Positions 1 through 7,724 of a DNA stretch of 64,000 bases are shown here, one piece after another. The notes under the pieces are model-generated. The model was not told the DNA's origin, did no database searches, and worked only from the letters and a program-made list of their open reading frames with translations. Location of the stretch: the NCBI RefSeq assembly GCF_015714725.1, contig NZ_WBKM01000242.1:26378-90377 (forward strand), given 5' to 3'. This stretch comes from Nostoc sp. WHI (lineage in GTDB: Bacteria > Cyanobacteriota > Cyanobacteriia > Cyanobacteriales > Nostocaceae). Numbering within the stretch: the stretch's first letter is position 1; every line of letters starts with the position of its first letter. The translations under genes and the position numbers were made by a program.

Positions 1-1
1 A

Positions 2-127
2 AACCTTTTCAGTGTTGAGCACATGACTGATGGCTATGAAGCGGTTTATCAACAAATAATAGCAGAACGATTTTCTCGGAATGGGCATTTCCGCAGTTTG
101 GTTGATTTAGCTAGCGATCGCATTTAA
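2..127 (+). CDS. 3' end of a glycosyltransferase (partial)
   Basis: An open frame enters from the left edge and stops at 125-127 (TAA), giving a 41-residue tail. It contains FSVEHMTDGYEAVYQQII, which resembles the C-terminal helix of GT4-type (group 1) glycosyltransferases, where a short F-S-x-x-x-M-x-x-x-Y-E-x-x-Y motif closes the protein. The catalytic part lies outside the window, so the donor and acceptor cannot be judged. The final codons contain a HIP1 octamer. The identification rests on this short tail alone and is tentative. Confidence 0.5.
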   Translation, partial: NLFSVEHMTDGYEAVYQQIIAERFSRNGHFRSLVDLASDRI

Positions 128-183
128 ATATCGTATTTGTGTAATCTATTACATGTTTTTAACTAAGTAGAATACAGACCATC

Positions 184-215
184 GTAGGGACGCATAGCTA
201 GCTGTGCGTCCCTAC
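184..215. repeat. Inverted repeat / possible bidirectional terminator
   Basis: An 11-bp perfect inverted repeat (184-194 with 205-215, core GTAGGGACGCA) surrounds a 10-base loop. It sits between the convergent glycosyltransferase tail and the phospholipase-like gene, whose stop codon lies inside the right arm. It could stop transcription from both sides, but there is no clear T-run. The same GTAGGGACG-type hairpin is a common dispersed repeat in Nostoc genomes. Confidence 0.5.
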
Positions 216-1843
216 CATGTTACGCGATCGCTCCATTTTTCTAACGTCCTAGCACTCACGCCTGGAACTCGTTCTAAGTCTTGTAAAGATATAAACTTTT
301 GCTGTTGACGGCTAATAATTATCCTCTGTGCTAACTTCTTACCTACGCCAGGGAGAGTTGCTAATTCTTCTAGACTTGCGGTATTAATATTTACTTTTTT
401 AATTGCTTGTAACTCAGTTGATGAAGAAGTTTTTATTTGGGGACACTGTGTTTGTTCTAATTTGATTTTTTCTTGAATTGCTGGTGGTAAGCCGGGTTTA
501 ACTTTGGTATAAAGGCGAGCAAATTCTCGTGCATAATGGGCAGCAACTATGGGACTTTCAATCACTACAAGCGTCTCATCGTTACCATTATTGGCAGCAT
601 CTGACCAATTATGAGAACCTGTAATTACTGTTTGGCTATCAATAACGCCAAATTTGTGATGTAATAAATCACCTTTGGGTAACACAGGTATCCCTACGGT
701 GGTAATTGGATTTTGCCAAGGATGGTTATCAAGTTCATATTTACATTTATTACTAAGAGCAATCCCCATCATATCCAATGCTTCGCTATAAGGACGATAG
801 GCAAATTGTGGTTCAATTAAAGCGCGAATTTCCACACTTTGTTGATGGCGTTTTTCTAAAATATCAGCAAGACGCTGTTCTGAAAAGACAAATAATGCTA
901 AATCAGTAGATTTGGTGGCTGAATCTAAAGTTTTACCTATTAAACCATTAGTACTGTTACTCCAAGGTTGAGTGGGAGAAGTCGGCGAAAATTGCACAGT
1001 AATTTGGCTTGTTCCTAAAGTTATTTGTTTGGGTAAACGCATCGGTTTTTTTAAACCAAATTGACTATCTGGCTGACCTCCTGGCCCATCTCCCCATAAG
1101 ATGTTAAACTCTTCTGTAAATAAAGATGCTAATTCCGGGCTGTCAATTTGCAATAAATTATTGGCATTACCTAAACTGCTAGAATTTGTAAAATCACCAT
1201 AAGTATCACTTAAAGTAAAGTTTGCCGAAGTGATAATTACAATGCGATCGTCTACAATCACAAATTTGTGATGCATCAAACTGCTACCGGCTGAACCATC
1301 AGCTTGATCATCTATCCAAAGAATTTTGGCATTTTGCAAAATCATCAAAGCATCTCTTTGATTAATTTCTGCTGGACTGAGTTGATTATCTTGGTTAATA
1401 TCGATAAATTGGCGAAATTCGTGATGGCGTTCCTGTTCTCTTTTATCTAACTTACCTACTTCAGTAGATGTTAAGCTACTCCAAGGTCGGCTATAGGTAT
1501 TTTCTAAAATTATCCTGACTTTTACCCCAGCTTTTTGTCTATTAACCAATGCTTGGGCAACTTTGGGTAAACGTAATTCTTGCACCGCCACATCTACTGT
1601 AGATTTAGCGTGCGTAATAGTATCGACAATCTGCTTTTCTAAATCATCCCCAAGGCGGGTTTTTTGACGATATGCTTCTTTGTATTCTGAAGACTCAGAA
1701 TGGTTAAAGTAAACTTGAACTAACGGGTCTTGTGGTAAGGGTGCTGGACGCTGATTGTAAGATTGGACTCGTTGACAACCAGTGAGCGAAAAGATCAGTA
1801 AAAAGATATATATAAAATATCTTTGTCTAGAGATAAATTGCAC
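212..1843 (-). CDS. Phospholipase D-fold lipoprotein with C-terminal HhH domain
   Basis: The 543-residue product starts with a lipoprotein signal: a hydrophobic stretch at residues 9-19, then L-T-G-C with the acylated Cys at 23. It is therefore probably membrane-anchored on the periplasmic side. Two PLD (HKD) motifs are visible: HHKFVIVDD near residue 191 and HHKFGVIDS near 395, each followed by a G/T-S-x-N segment, as expected for a two-lobed phosphodiesterase. An EF-hand/dockerin-like loop (DINQDNQLSPAEI, residues 148-160) is inserted before the first HKD, suggesting calcium binding. The last ~60 residues form a ComEA-type helix-hairpin-helix (VNINTASLEELATLPGVG). That combination fits an extracytoplasmic nuclease or DNA-binding phosphodiesterase; phospholipase activity is the alternative. 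The substrate is unknown. Confidence 0.8.
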   Translation of the reverse strand: MQFISRQRYFIYIFLLIFSLTGCQRVQSYNQRPAPLPQDPLVQVYFNHSESSEYKEAYRQKTRLGDDLEKQIVDTITHAKSTVDVAVQELRLPKVAQALVNRQKAGVKVRIILENTYSRPWSSLTSTEVGKLDKREQERHHEFRQFIDINQDNQLSPAEINQRDALMILQNAKILWIDDQADGSAGSSLMHHKFVIVDDRIVIITSANFTLSDTYGDFTNSSSLGNANNLLQIDSPELASLFTEEFNILWGDGPGGQPDSQFGLKKPMRLPKQITLGTSQITVQFSPTSPTQPWSNSTNGLIGKTLDSATKSTDLALFVFSEQRLADILEKRHQQSVEIRALIEPQFAYRPYSEALDMMGIALSNKCKYELDNHPWQNPITTVGIPVLPKGDLLHHKFGVIDSQTVITGSHNWSDAANNGNDETLVVIESPIVAAHYAREFARLYTKVKPGLPPAIQEKIKLEQTQCPQIKTSSSTELQAIKKVNINTASLEELATLPGVGKKLAQRIIISRQQQKFISLQDLERVPGVSARTLEKWSDRVTW

Positions 1844-2061
1844 TGTAATCTGTTAAAAGTGGATTGGGAGTGGACATATTTATCATTCCCAAAATCTTGT
1901 GTTTTGAATTAAGTAGAGAAATAGCTTTCTAAGTAAAGGGAAAAATCTACTGCTAAAGGCAGAATTACAGAGATTTTTTTCAGTATTTATCCACTCAAAC
2001 TGTATATACTGGCAAGATCAGCAATCTATTACCAGCGTGTGTTCTCACAATTATCGGTTAT

Positions 2062-3231
2062 ATGCAAATTTATCTAGATTACAGCGCCACTACTCCCACT
2101 CGAAAAGAAGCGATCGCAGTTATGCAAAAAGTCCTCACTCAACAGTGGGGCAATCCTTCCAGCTTACACGAGTGGGGACAACGGGCTGCAACGGTTGTAG
2201 AACAAGCCAGACTTCAAGTTGCTGGATTAATTAATACTGCGACACCAGAATCTATTATCTTTACTTCCGGTGGCACTGAGTCAGATAATCTGGCAATTAT
2301 GGGTGTTGCTCAACTTTACACTGTTCCTCAACATATTATTATTTCAAGTGTTGAGCATTCGGCAATTTCTGAGACAGTAAGATTACTAGAAATATGGGGT
2401 TGGGAAGTTACACGCTTGTCTGTAGATATTAAAGGCAGAGTCAATCCCCTAGATTTAAAGGCAGCATTGCGACATAATACAGTTTTGGTTTCCATAATTT
2501 ACGGACAAAGTGAAGTAGGGACAGTGCAACCGATCGCAGAACTAGGTAAGATTGTGCGAGCGCATGGGGCTTTGTTCCACACAGATGCGGTGCAAGCTGC
2601 GGGACGCTTACCTATAGATGTGCAACAACTCCCAGTAGACTTACTTAGCCTTTCTAGTCATAAAATATATGGGCCACAAGGTGCAGGGGCGTTGTATGTG
2701 CGTCCTGGTGTGGATTTGATGCCCTTACTAAGTGGTGGTGGACAAGAAATGGGACTGCGTTCTGGTACGCAAGCAGTACCTATAATTGCCGGGTTTGGTG
2801 TAGCAGCAGAATTAGCAGCGCAAGAATTGGCTACAGAAACACCACGATTGATTGAGTTACGCGATCGCGCCTTTGCCCAATTAACTGAGATTCCTGGTTT
2901 AATTGCTACAGGGGATGGCTGCGATCGTTTACCTCACCATGTAAGTATGTGCCTAGAAAACGCCGATGGCAAAAAACTTAGCGGTAAAACCTTGGTACGA
3001 CAGTTAAACCTTGCTGGTATTGGTATCAGTGCTGGTGCTGCTTGTCACAGTGGTAAACTGAACCCTAGCCCGATATTGTTAGCAATGGGTTATTCCGAAA
3101 AAGCCGCCTTGGGGGGAATTCGCATCACATTGGGGCGTGATACTACCGAAGCTGATATAGATTGGACAGTGATGGTGTTGAAGCAAGTTTTGCAAAGGCT
3201 GACACCAGATTTATCTTTAATTAAGCGTTAA
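2062..3231 (+). CDS. Cysteine desulfurase (NifS/IscS family)
   Basis: This class V aminotransferase-fold enzyme (389 residues, normal length) takes sulfur from L-cysteine for Fe-S cluster and thio-cofactor assembly, leaving alanine. The N-terminus IYLDYSATTPTRKEAI is the family signature. The PLP lysine is K201 in SLSSHKIYGPQGAG, the cofactor-phosphate segment is SGGTESDN (69-76), and H99 in SSVEHS is the usual stacking His. The persulfide cysteine is C328 in SAGAACHSG, followed directly by the C-terminal domain, as in NifS-like group I enzymes. The ATG at 2062 begins the conserved N-terminus. No isc/suf partners lie beside it, so it appears to be a stand-alone gene. Its last ~100 bases are duplicated at 6822-6939. 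Confidence 0.93.
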   Translation: MQIYLDYSATTPTRKEAIAVMQKVLTQQWGNPSSLHEWGQRAATVVEQARLQVAGLINTATPESIIFTSGGTESDNLAIMGVAQLYTVPQHIIISSVEHSAISETVRLLEIWGWEVTRLSVDIKGRVNPLDLKAALRHNTVLVSIIYGQSEVGTVQPIAELGKIVRAHGALFHTDAVQAAGRLPIDVQQLPVDLLSLSSHKIYGPQGAGALYVRPGVDLMPLLSGGGQEMGLRSGTQAVPIIAGFGVAAELAAQELATETPRLIELRDRAFAQLTEIPGLIATGDGCDRLPHHVSMCLENADGKKLSGKTLVRQLNLAGIGISAGAACHSGKLNPSPILLAMGYSEKAALGGIRITLGRDTTEADIDWTVMVLKQVLQRLTPDLSLIKR

Positions 3232-3299
3232 AACAACTGTGACAAATCGCATACCTGTGGGAATACTAGCCGTATAAACTAGCTCAACACGGGTGCGCA

Positions 3300-3692
3300 A
3301 TGAGAGAAATTGGTTTTATAAAGTGGTTTGGTGGCTATGATCGTCAAAGAAGTCGGGAAAATGATTTTGGATATATTGGACGCGAAGGAAGAACAGACGA
3401 TATAAAAGTCTATCGAGAAGAAGTGCATTGTTCAGAAAGTAGTTTGATTGAAGGAATATTAGTCACTTTTGAATTAGTTATAAATTTGCAGACTAATAAA
3501 CCTTTTGCTACAAACTTGAATTTATTTAAAGAGGTTGGGAGGATAAAAAACTCTGGTAAAAATATAGGTAAAACAGGTAAAAACAATTATTGGTCGATTG
3601 AATGCCAATATCATGAGAATACCATCCTGCATAAAAACGAAATCAATTTTTTAGAAGCTGATTTAAAAGAAGGCACACTTGTAAAATTTTAA
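3300..3692 (+). CDS. Cold-shock-domain-like N-terminal piece of a broken gene
   Basis: These 130 residues contain a divergent cold-shock domain: GFIKWFGG at the start, then NDFGYI, DIKVY and EGILVTFEL...PFATNL, following the order of the CSD beta-barrel (RNP1/RNP2 region, EGxxVxFE, AxN). A second CSD-like copy begins around residue 80 (GRIKNSG...NTILHKNEI...LKEGTLVKF). It is cut by TAA at 3690-3692, in the middle of the usual EGxxVxF-x-x-x-x-x-G-x-x-A-x-N-V motif. The missing half (LRKYGDGYKAKNVHLL) follows in the same frame directly after the stop. A CAA-to-TAA change would explain this, so the ORF and the next one are probably one ancestral gene (929 residues). CSDs bind single-stranded RNA or DNA. 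Its role is unknown. Confidence 0.7.
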   Translation: MREIGFIKWFGGYDRQRSRENDFGYIGREGRTDDIKVYREEVHCSESSLIEGILVTFELVINLQTNKPFATNLNLFKEVGRIKNSGKNIGKTGKNNYWSIECQYHENTILHKNEINFLEADLKEGTLVKF

Positions 3693-3812
3693 CTGCGAAA
3701 ATATGGTGACGGGTATAAAGCAAAAAATGTACATTTACTAGATTTAAAAAAGGAAACTGACTCAGATATTATTCATCGCTGCTTAAATCACAATGATCCT
3801 AGATTTTGTGCT

Positions 3813-6089
3813 TTGGGATTTTGGGGATATCGGAATAATAACTCAATTGAGGAGGCAATATCTTTAGCAAATCAAAAGTTAAATAGTTTTCTTCCGTGGC
3901 AAATGAAACGTTTTTTAGATTACTTTCCCGAAACTATTCTAATACACCTTAAAGCTCGAAATATTCGACAATTGTTGCCATATAATAAGCAACTAGAATT
4001 ATGCTTATGGCTTTTACCTGATGATTTAAGTATAGAAATAGATACTGCTTTGCGACAGGAGATATTTAATATTATCTTAAATCTTCAAAAGGAAAATCTG
4101 AAAATATGTGATCAAATTATCAGCAAAGTATATAAATTATATGTCAATTATCCAGAAGAGCGTAAACTACTTAATATAAAATTACACATAAAATGCTTGG
4201 TTGAACTAATTAGCAATATAGAATATGTTTCTATCAAAAACATATTTTTATCGGAATTGCGAGAGATTTTAGTAAATTCAAAATTAGGCATTTTTTGGAA
4301 AATTATACCTGATTATATTATTCTGGAACAACAGATTTGGTCTATAGCGTCAGCAGATAGACGTATTGGTATTCTTGTAAGTCAAATAAGTAATCAACAA
4401 GATTTAAATTATCAAGATAATATTTTGATAATTGCAGAGATACTTGAAGATTCACCAGAAGATATCACAAAACTAATTTCTATATTTCGATACAACGATT
4501 TGGTTAAATCTCACGACGCGATTTTAAAATTTTTACCTGCTGTTGAACAAATTATTATTCTTAGCACAAGGCTAAACAATATTGTTAGTGAAAATACTCA
4601 AGCTATATCCCGTATTGCAAAAATTCTTGCTAATAGTTCAAGTAAGGAACTTCAATTTTTGCTATCTGAACTACCAGATAATGTTAAAAGATGGGATGAA
4701 ATATTAGAGTTTTTGCCGCCAGAAGAAAAAATATTAATTCTGTTATCAAAGCTGAAAGCAGAATGTCAATTAGAAAATCAAGATATCATCCAAAAAATTG
4801 GAAATGTGATTAATGCAGTTTCCAATGAAGAACGCATAATATTAATTGACCGACTTCCAGATGGGGTAAAATACAAAGAACCAATCCTTCAATCATTCCA
4901 TTTTTTGCTTCCAGAAGATCAAATACGATTAGTGTGGAATTTTATAGCAGATGGCTCCTTATTTATTTGGCATTATTTGTCAAGAGAAGCAAAAATACTA
5001 TGTATTTATCGCCTAGCAAAAGAAAATACAAATATTTCTCTATTTATTACTGAGTTTCAACGTATTCATAACACTCACCCAGAGAACGATGATTTGATAA
5101 GATGTGTCCTGAAAATACTATGGGCTAAGGAACATCCAAATCGAAGTAATGAAGTTTTCCAGAAAGTACATAAATTATTAACAAATTATGTAATTGAATA
5201 TGCTAAAAATTCTACTGAGCCTATAAATCTTGATCCGTTATTGCCTTACTGCAAACCTACAGACGTGAAAGTTAAATACTGTGAAGGAAAACTATGGGAG
5301 AGAGAAGAAATTCAAACAACAGGTGAGGCTAAAATAGTAACTAGTGCTTATTGCCCGCGTGCAAGAAATAACTGTAACTTATTTGAACCAAACAGAAGCT
5401 CAAATTCAAATTTTGGTTTGTATGGAGCGCGTTTATCTGCTGAATGTTCACAAGATTGGAAAAACTGGTCTTTACTAGAACTTTTTAAAGCAGTAGATAT
5501 TGTGCCATCTATGCCTGATTTGAGAAAACCGGAGGATTACTTACCAAAACTATCAGGGTGGATTAATCGCATTAACGAAATTCGCTCAAGACTCAAGTGT
5601 TCTGTATGTGAAGATATAATGCCGCACAATATAGAATATTCTCAATTTAGTACTAGATTCAGGGTTACAGTTTTTTCTTGCAAACATGGAGAAGGTCATG
5701 ACCGTCATGACCATAATATTTATTTGAACGAATGCTGGGGATGCAGTGAAATAATTGATAGTAGAGAGAGCAGATACCAGTCACCAAAAAATAACTATTA
5801 CATCTGTATTCACTGTGGAAGTGGAACACAACACAGCAATACTTATACTCAAGGCGATATTTGCCCAAAATGCGGGACGATAGGAATGGAAGTTAGTCCC
5901 AATAATAACCGTTACCGTAAATGTCATTCTTGTAAACACTCAATCAAACTACCTGAAGAGGGAAAGATAACTGGTTCCAAATGTCCTCAATGTCGAACAC
6001 AAGGGATGATGCTAACAGTTAATCAAAAGAATAAGCAAGTTCGCTTGTGCCGTTCTCATTCCTGTAGATATTCAATATCAGCAACATAA
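3813..6089 (+). CDS. Large helical protein with C-terminal zinc ribbons (3' part of the broken CSD gene)
   Basis: The first usable start after the upstream stop is a TTG at 3813 without a Shine-Dalgarno sequence. The frame is open back to 3693 and completes the second cold-shock domain, so this ORF is best read as the C-terminal ~80% of the gene beginning at 3300. Residues ~20-480 are Leu/Ile-rich and predicted helical, with repeating short segments such as LPDNVKRWDEILEFLPPEEK and LPDGVKYKEPILQSFHFLLP, which look like degenerate ~60-residue helical repeats. From ~residue 500 there are many Cys/His pairs (CSVCEDI, CKHGEGHDRHDHN, ECWGCSE, CIHCGS, CPKCGT, CHSCKH, CPQCRT, CRSHSC), i.e. four or more zinc ribbons. 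No catalytic motif was recognised. An RNA- or DNA-sensing accessory protein is plausible. Confidence 0.65.
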   Translation: MGFWGYRNNNSIEEAISLANQKLNSFLPWQMKRFLDYFPETILIHLKARNIRQLLPYNKQLELCLWLLPDDLSIEIDTALRQEIFNIILNLQKENLKICDQIISKVYKLYVNYPEERKLLNIKLHIKCLVELISNIEYVSIKNIFLSELREILVNSKLGIFWKIIPDYIILEQQIWSIASADRRIGILVSQISNQQDLNYQDNILIIAEILEDSPEDITKLISIFRYNDLVKSHDAILKFLPAVEQIIILSTRLNNIVSENTQAISRIAKILANSSSKELQFLLSELPDNVKRWDEILEFLPPEEKILILLSKLKAECQLENQDIIQKIGNVINAVSNEERIILIDRLPDGVKYKEPILQSFHFLLPEDQIRLVWNFIADGSLFIWHYLSREAKILCIYRLAKENTNISLFITEFQRIHNTHPENDDLIRCVLKILWAKEHPNRSNEVFQKVHKLLTNYVIEYAKNSTEPINLDPLLPYCKPTDVKVKYCEGKLWEREEIQTTGEAKIVTSAYCPRARNNCNLFEPNRSSNSNFGLYGARLSAECSQDWKNWSLLELFKAVDIVPSMPDLRKPEDYLPKLSGWINRINEIRSRLKCSVCEDIMPHNIEYSQFSTRFRVTVFSCKHGEGHDRHDHNIYLNECWGCSEIIDSRESRYQSPKNNYYICIHCGSGTQHSNTYTQGDICPKCGTIGMEVSPNNNRYRKCHSCKHSIKLPEEGKITGSKCPQCRTQGMMLTVNQKNKQVRLCRSHSCRYSISAT

Positions 6090-6131
6090 CCCATGTTTTA
6101 GTTTCTGTATTAATAATCCTTAAACACCACC

Positions 6132-6359
6132 ATGAACACTGCTAAACTCACCACTGATGGTACTCACCAAATCGTTATTTTGCCCGAAGATTTCCAACTC
6201 ACTGGGACTGAAGTTTATATCAAAAAAATTGGTAATGCCATTGTCCTCATTGCCAAAGATAACCCCTGGCAATCCCTAATCGACAGTCTAGACAATTTCT
6301 CCGATGACTTCATGAATTCTAGAGATCAGCCAGTTATTGACACTAGAGAAAGTTTTTAA
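6132..6359 (+). CDS. vapB: VapB-type antitoxin (AbrB/SpoVT fold)
   Basis: This 75-residue protein lies directly upstream of a PIN-domain toxin; its TAA is followed at once by the toxin's ATG. The first ~45 residues fit the swapped-hairpin AbrB fold (TAKLTTDGTHQIVILPEDF...VYIKKIGNAIVLIAK), which binds the operon's own promoter. The C-terminal tail (NPWQSLIDSLDNFSDDF) is the usual toxin-binding segment. It neutralises VapC and represses the pair. The MazE-like fold is the only close alternative and would mean the same role. Confidence 0.85.
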   Translation: MNTAKLTTDGTHQIVILPEDFQLTGTEVYIKKIGNAIVLIAKDNPWQSLIDSLDNFSDDFMNSRDQPVIDTRESF

Positions 6360-6761
6360 ATGCGATACCTACTTGATACGAACATCTGCATTTACCTGAT
6401 AAAGCAAAAACCCCAAAAAGTACTGGATAAATTTCAAACCCTTAGCATTTCTGATGTTGGTATCTCCTCTATCACCATTGCCGAACTAGAATATGGAGTT
6501 GCCAAAAGCCAACAGCAAGGGAAAAACCGCAACGCCCTGCTGCAATTTCTGCTACCTCTAGAAATTGTCGAATTCAATCAAGCACCTGCAACAATTTACG
6601 GCAGTATCAGAAGTGATTTAGAAACCAGAGGACTGATTATTGGTGCAATGGATATACTCATTGCTGCTCATGCGCTGAGTTTAGGAGTTACCCTCGTCAC
6701 CAATAATGTGCGAGAGTTTTCTCGTATTCCTACGCTCCCATTAGAAAACTGGGTTGAGTAG
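6360..6761 (+). CDS. vapC: VapC-type PIN-domain ribonuclease toxin
   Basis: The 133 residues have the full PIN layout: the first acidic residue in LLDTNICIYLI (D6), the conserved glutamate in TIAELEYG (~E41), and the C-terminal pair in GAMDILIAAHA followed by LVTNNVREFSRI. VapC toxins are Mg2+-dependent RNases that cut tRNA or rRNA. The ATG immediately follows the antitoxin stop, so translation is coupled. All catalytic residues appear present, so the pair should be functional. It may help to maintain the surrounding islet. Confidence 0.92.
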   Translation: MRYLLDTNICIYLIKQKPQKVLDKFQTLSISDVGISSITIAELEYGVAKSQQQGKNRNALLQFLLPLEIVEFNQAPATIYGSIRSDLETRGLIIGAMDILIAAHALSLGVTLVTNNVREFSRIPTLPLENWVE

Positions 6762-6821
6762 TTGTGAATAGGCGAGGTGTGATGACATTGCGTTGCGAAC
6801 GTTTTCCCGGTTGTAATCATT

Positions 6822-6939
6822 TTGGGGCGTGATCCGACTGAAGCTGATATAGATTGGACAGTGATGGTATTGAAGCAAGTTTTGCAGAGGCTGACACCGG
6901 ATTTATCTTTAGTTAAGCGTTAAATCAAATGTGACAAAT
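6822..6939 (+). repeat. Partial copy of the cysteine desulfurase 3' end
   Basis: These 118 bp match 3130-3247 (end of the desulfurase gene plus 16 bp beyond its stop) with 9 differences by eye. Within the coding part most changes are at third codon positions (V, Q, P synonymous; one I to V; one T to P). The copy therefore comes from a genuine, diverged desulfurase gene rather than from random drift of a recent duplication. It has no upstream gene body. It marks the right border of the 3.2-6.8 kb segment and looks like an attachment-site remnant. Confidence 0.8.
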
Positions 6940-7001
6940 TAAAAATCGCTGGTTGTATTGGTAGTTTGTACCCGCAAATTTATGATTTGTTATGCCCTTC
7001 C

Positions 7002-7724
7002 TCAACCATCAGTTCTCAGGGTAAGAGAACCAAGCACGAGATAAGCTAAATCGTCAGCTTTTTTGGACTGTTCTGCTGCCAAAGTTCGTAGCGTGAACTC
7101 TTGCTCAACAGCGTCCCCAATTGTATTTTGAAGTTCCTCTGGCGGGACAATAATTTTTAATTCTAATAGCTTTGATGGACTGATTCGCTGTCGCCCTGTT
7201 GCTCCGGTAACATTTGCTGTGGCTTGACGGGTAAAATGGTCAGAACGTAAGGCTCGAAATAAGTAATAGAGATTTATTTCAGCTTGCGGTTTCTTCCTTA
7301 AAACGATAAACTCAGTTGATGCAACTGCGTTTGTCAAATCTTGTGTTACCAATGCTATCTTTTTGTTTACCAAGCTAGGCATAATCTTTGCAAACAAAAT
7401 GTCGTGTTTTTGGAAGCGATGTTTCGTACTTTTTATATCTCTACCTTTGCTAGCTCTAAAGGTTAAGATGTGTCCATAAATATCATCGACTTCTCTTAAG
7501 TCTATATATTCAAATACTTGGTCAATGTATCTATCAGATTGAGTTTTAACACTTATTGACACTATTTGTACAAAATTACCCAACGGATATTGCTCAAATT
7601 CGCCTATTTGCTCATGCAGATATTGTGTATACGCAGCACCAGCATCAATAGTATCAATATCATTTGCGGCTTCTTCAGTGATTGTTAAAATTAGAGGTTC
7701 TGTTTTGATTAATTCTATGCTCAT
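7002..7724 (-). CDS. HsdS-like specificity subunit (single target-recognition domain)
   Basis: At 240 residues this is about half a normal HsdS. The segment VTGATGRQRISPSKLLELKIIVPP is the hallmark of the conserved region closing a type I target-recognition domain, followed by a helical spacer (ELQNTIGDAVEQEFTLRTLAAEQSKK). Such subunits read the DNA target for the methylase. The ATG overlaps the stop of the upstream methylase gene by four bases (ATGA), so the two are translationally coupled. With a single TRD the protein would have to dimerise to read a bipartite palindromic site, or read one half-site. Confidence 0.75.
   Translation of the reverse strand: MSIELIKTEPLILTITEEAANDIDTIDAGAAYTQYLHEQIGEFEQYPLGNFVQIVSISVKTQSDRYIDQVFEYIDLREVDDIYGHILTFRASKGRDIKSTKHRFQKHDILFAKIMPSLVNKKIALVTQDLTNAVASTEFIVLRKKPQAEINLYYLFRALRSDHFTRQATANVTGATGRQRISPSKLLELKIIVPPEELQNTIGDAVEQEFTLRTLAAEQSKKADDLAYLVLGSLTLRTDG

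Noticed and set aside
212..1843. The PLD protein as DrmC of the DISARM cluster
   Set aside because: It is a lipoprotein with an HhH tail, 40 kb away, with no link to drmAB; DrmC is a cytoplasmic single PLD protein.
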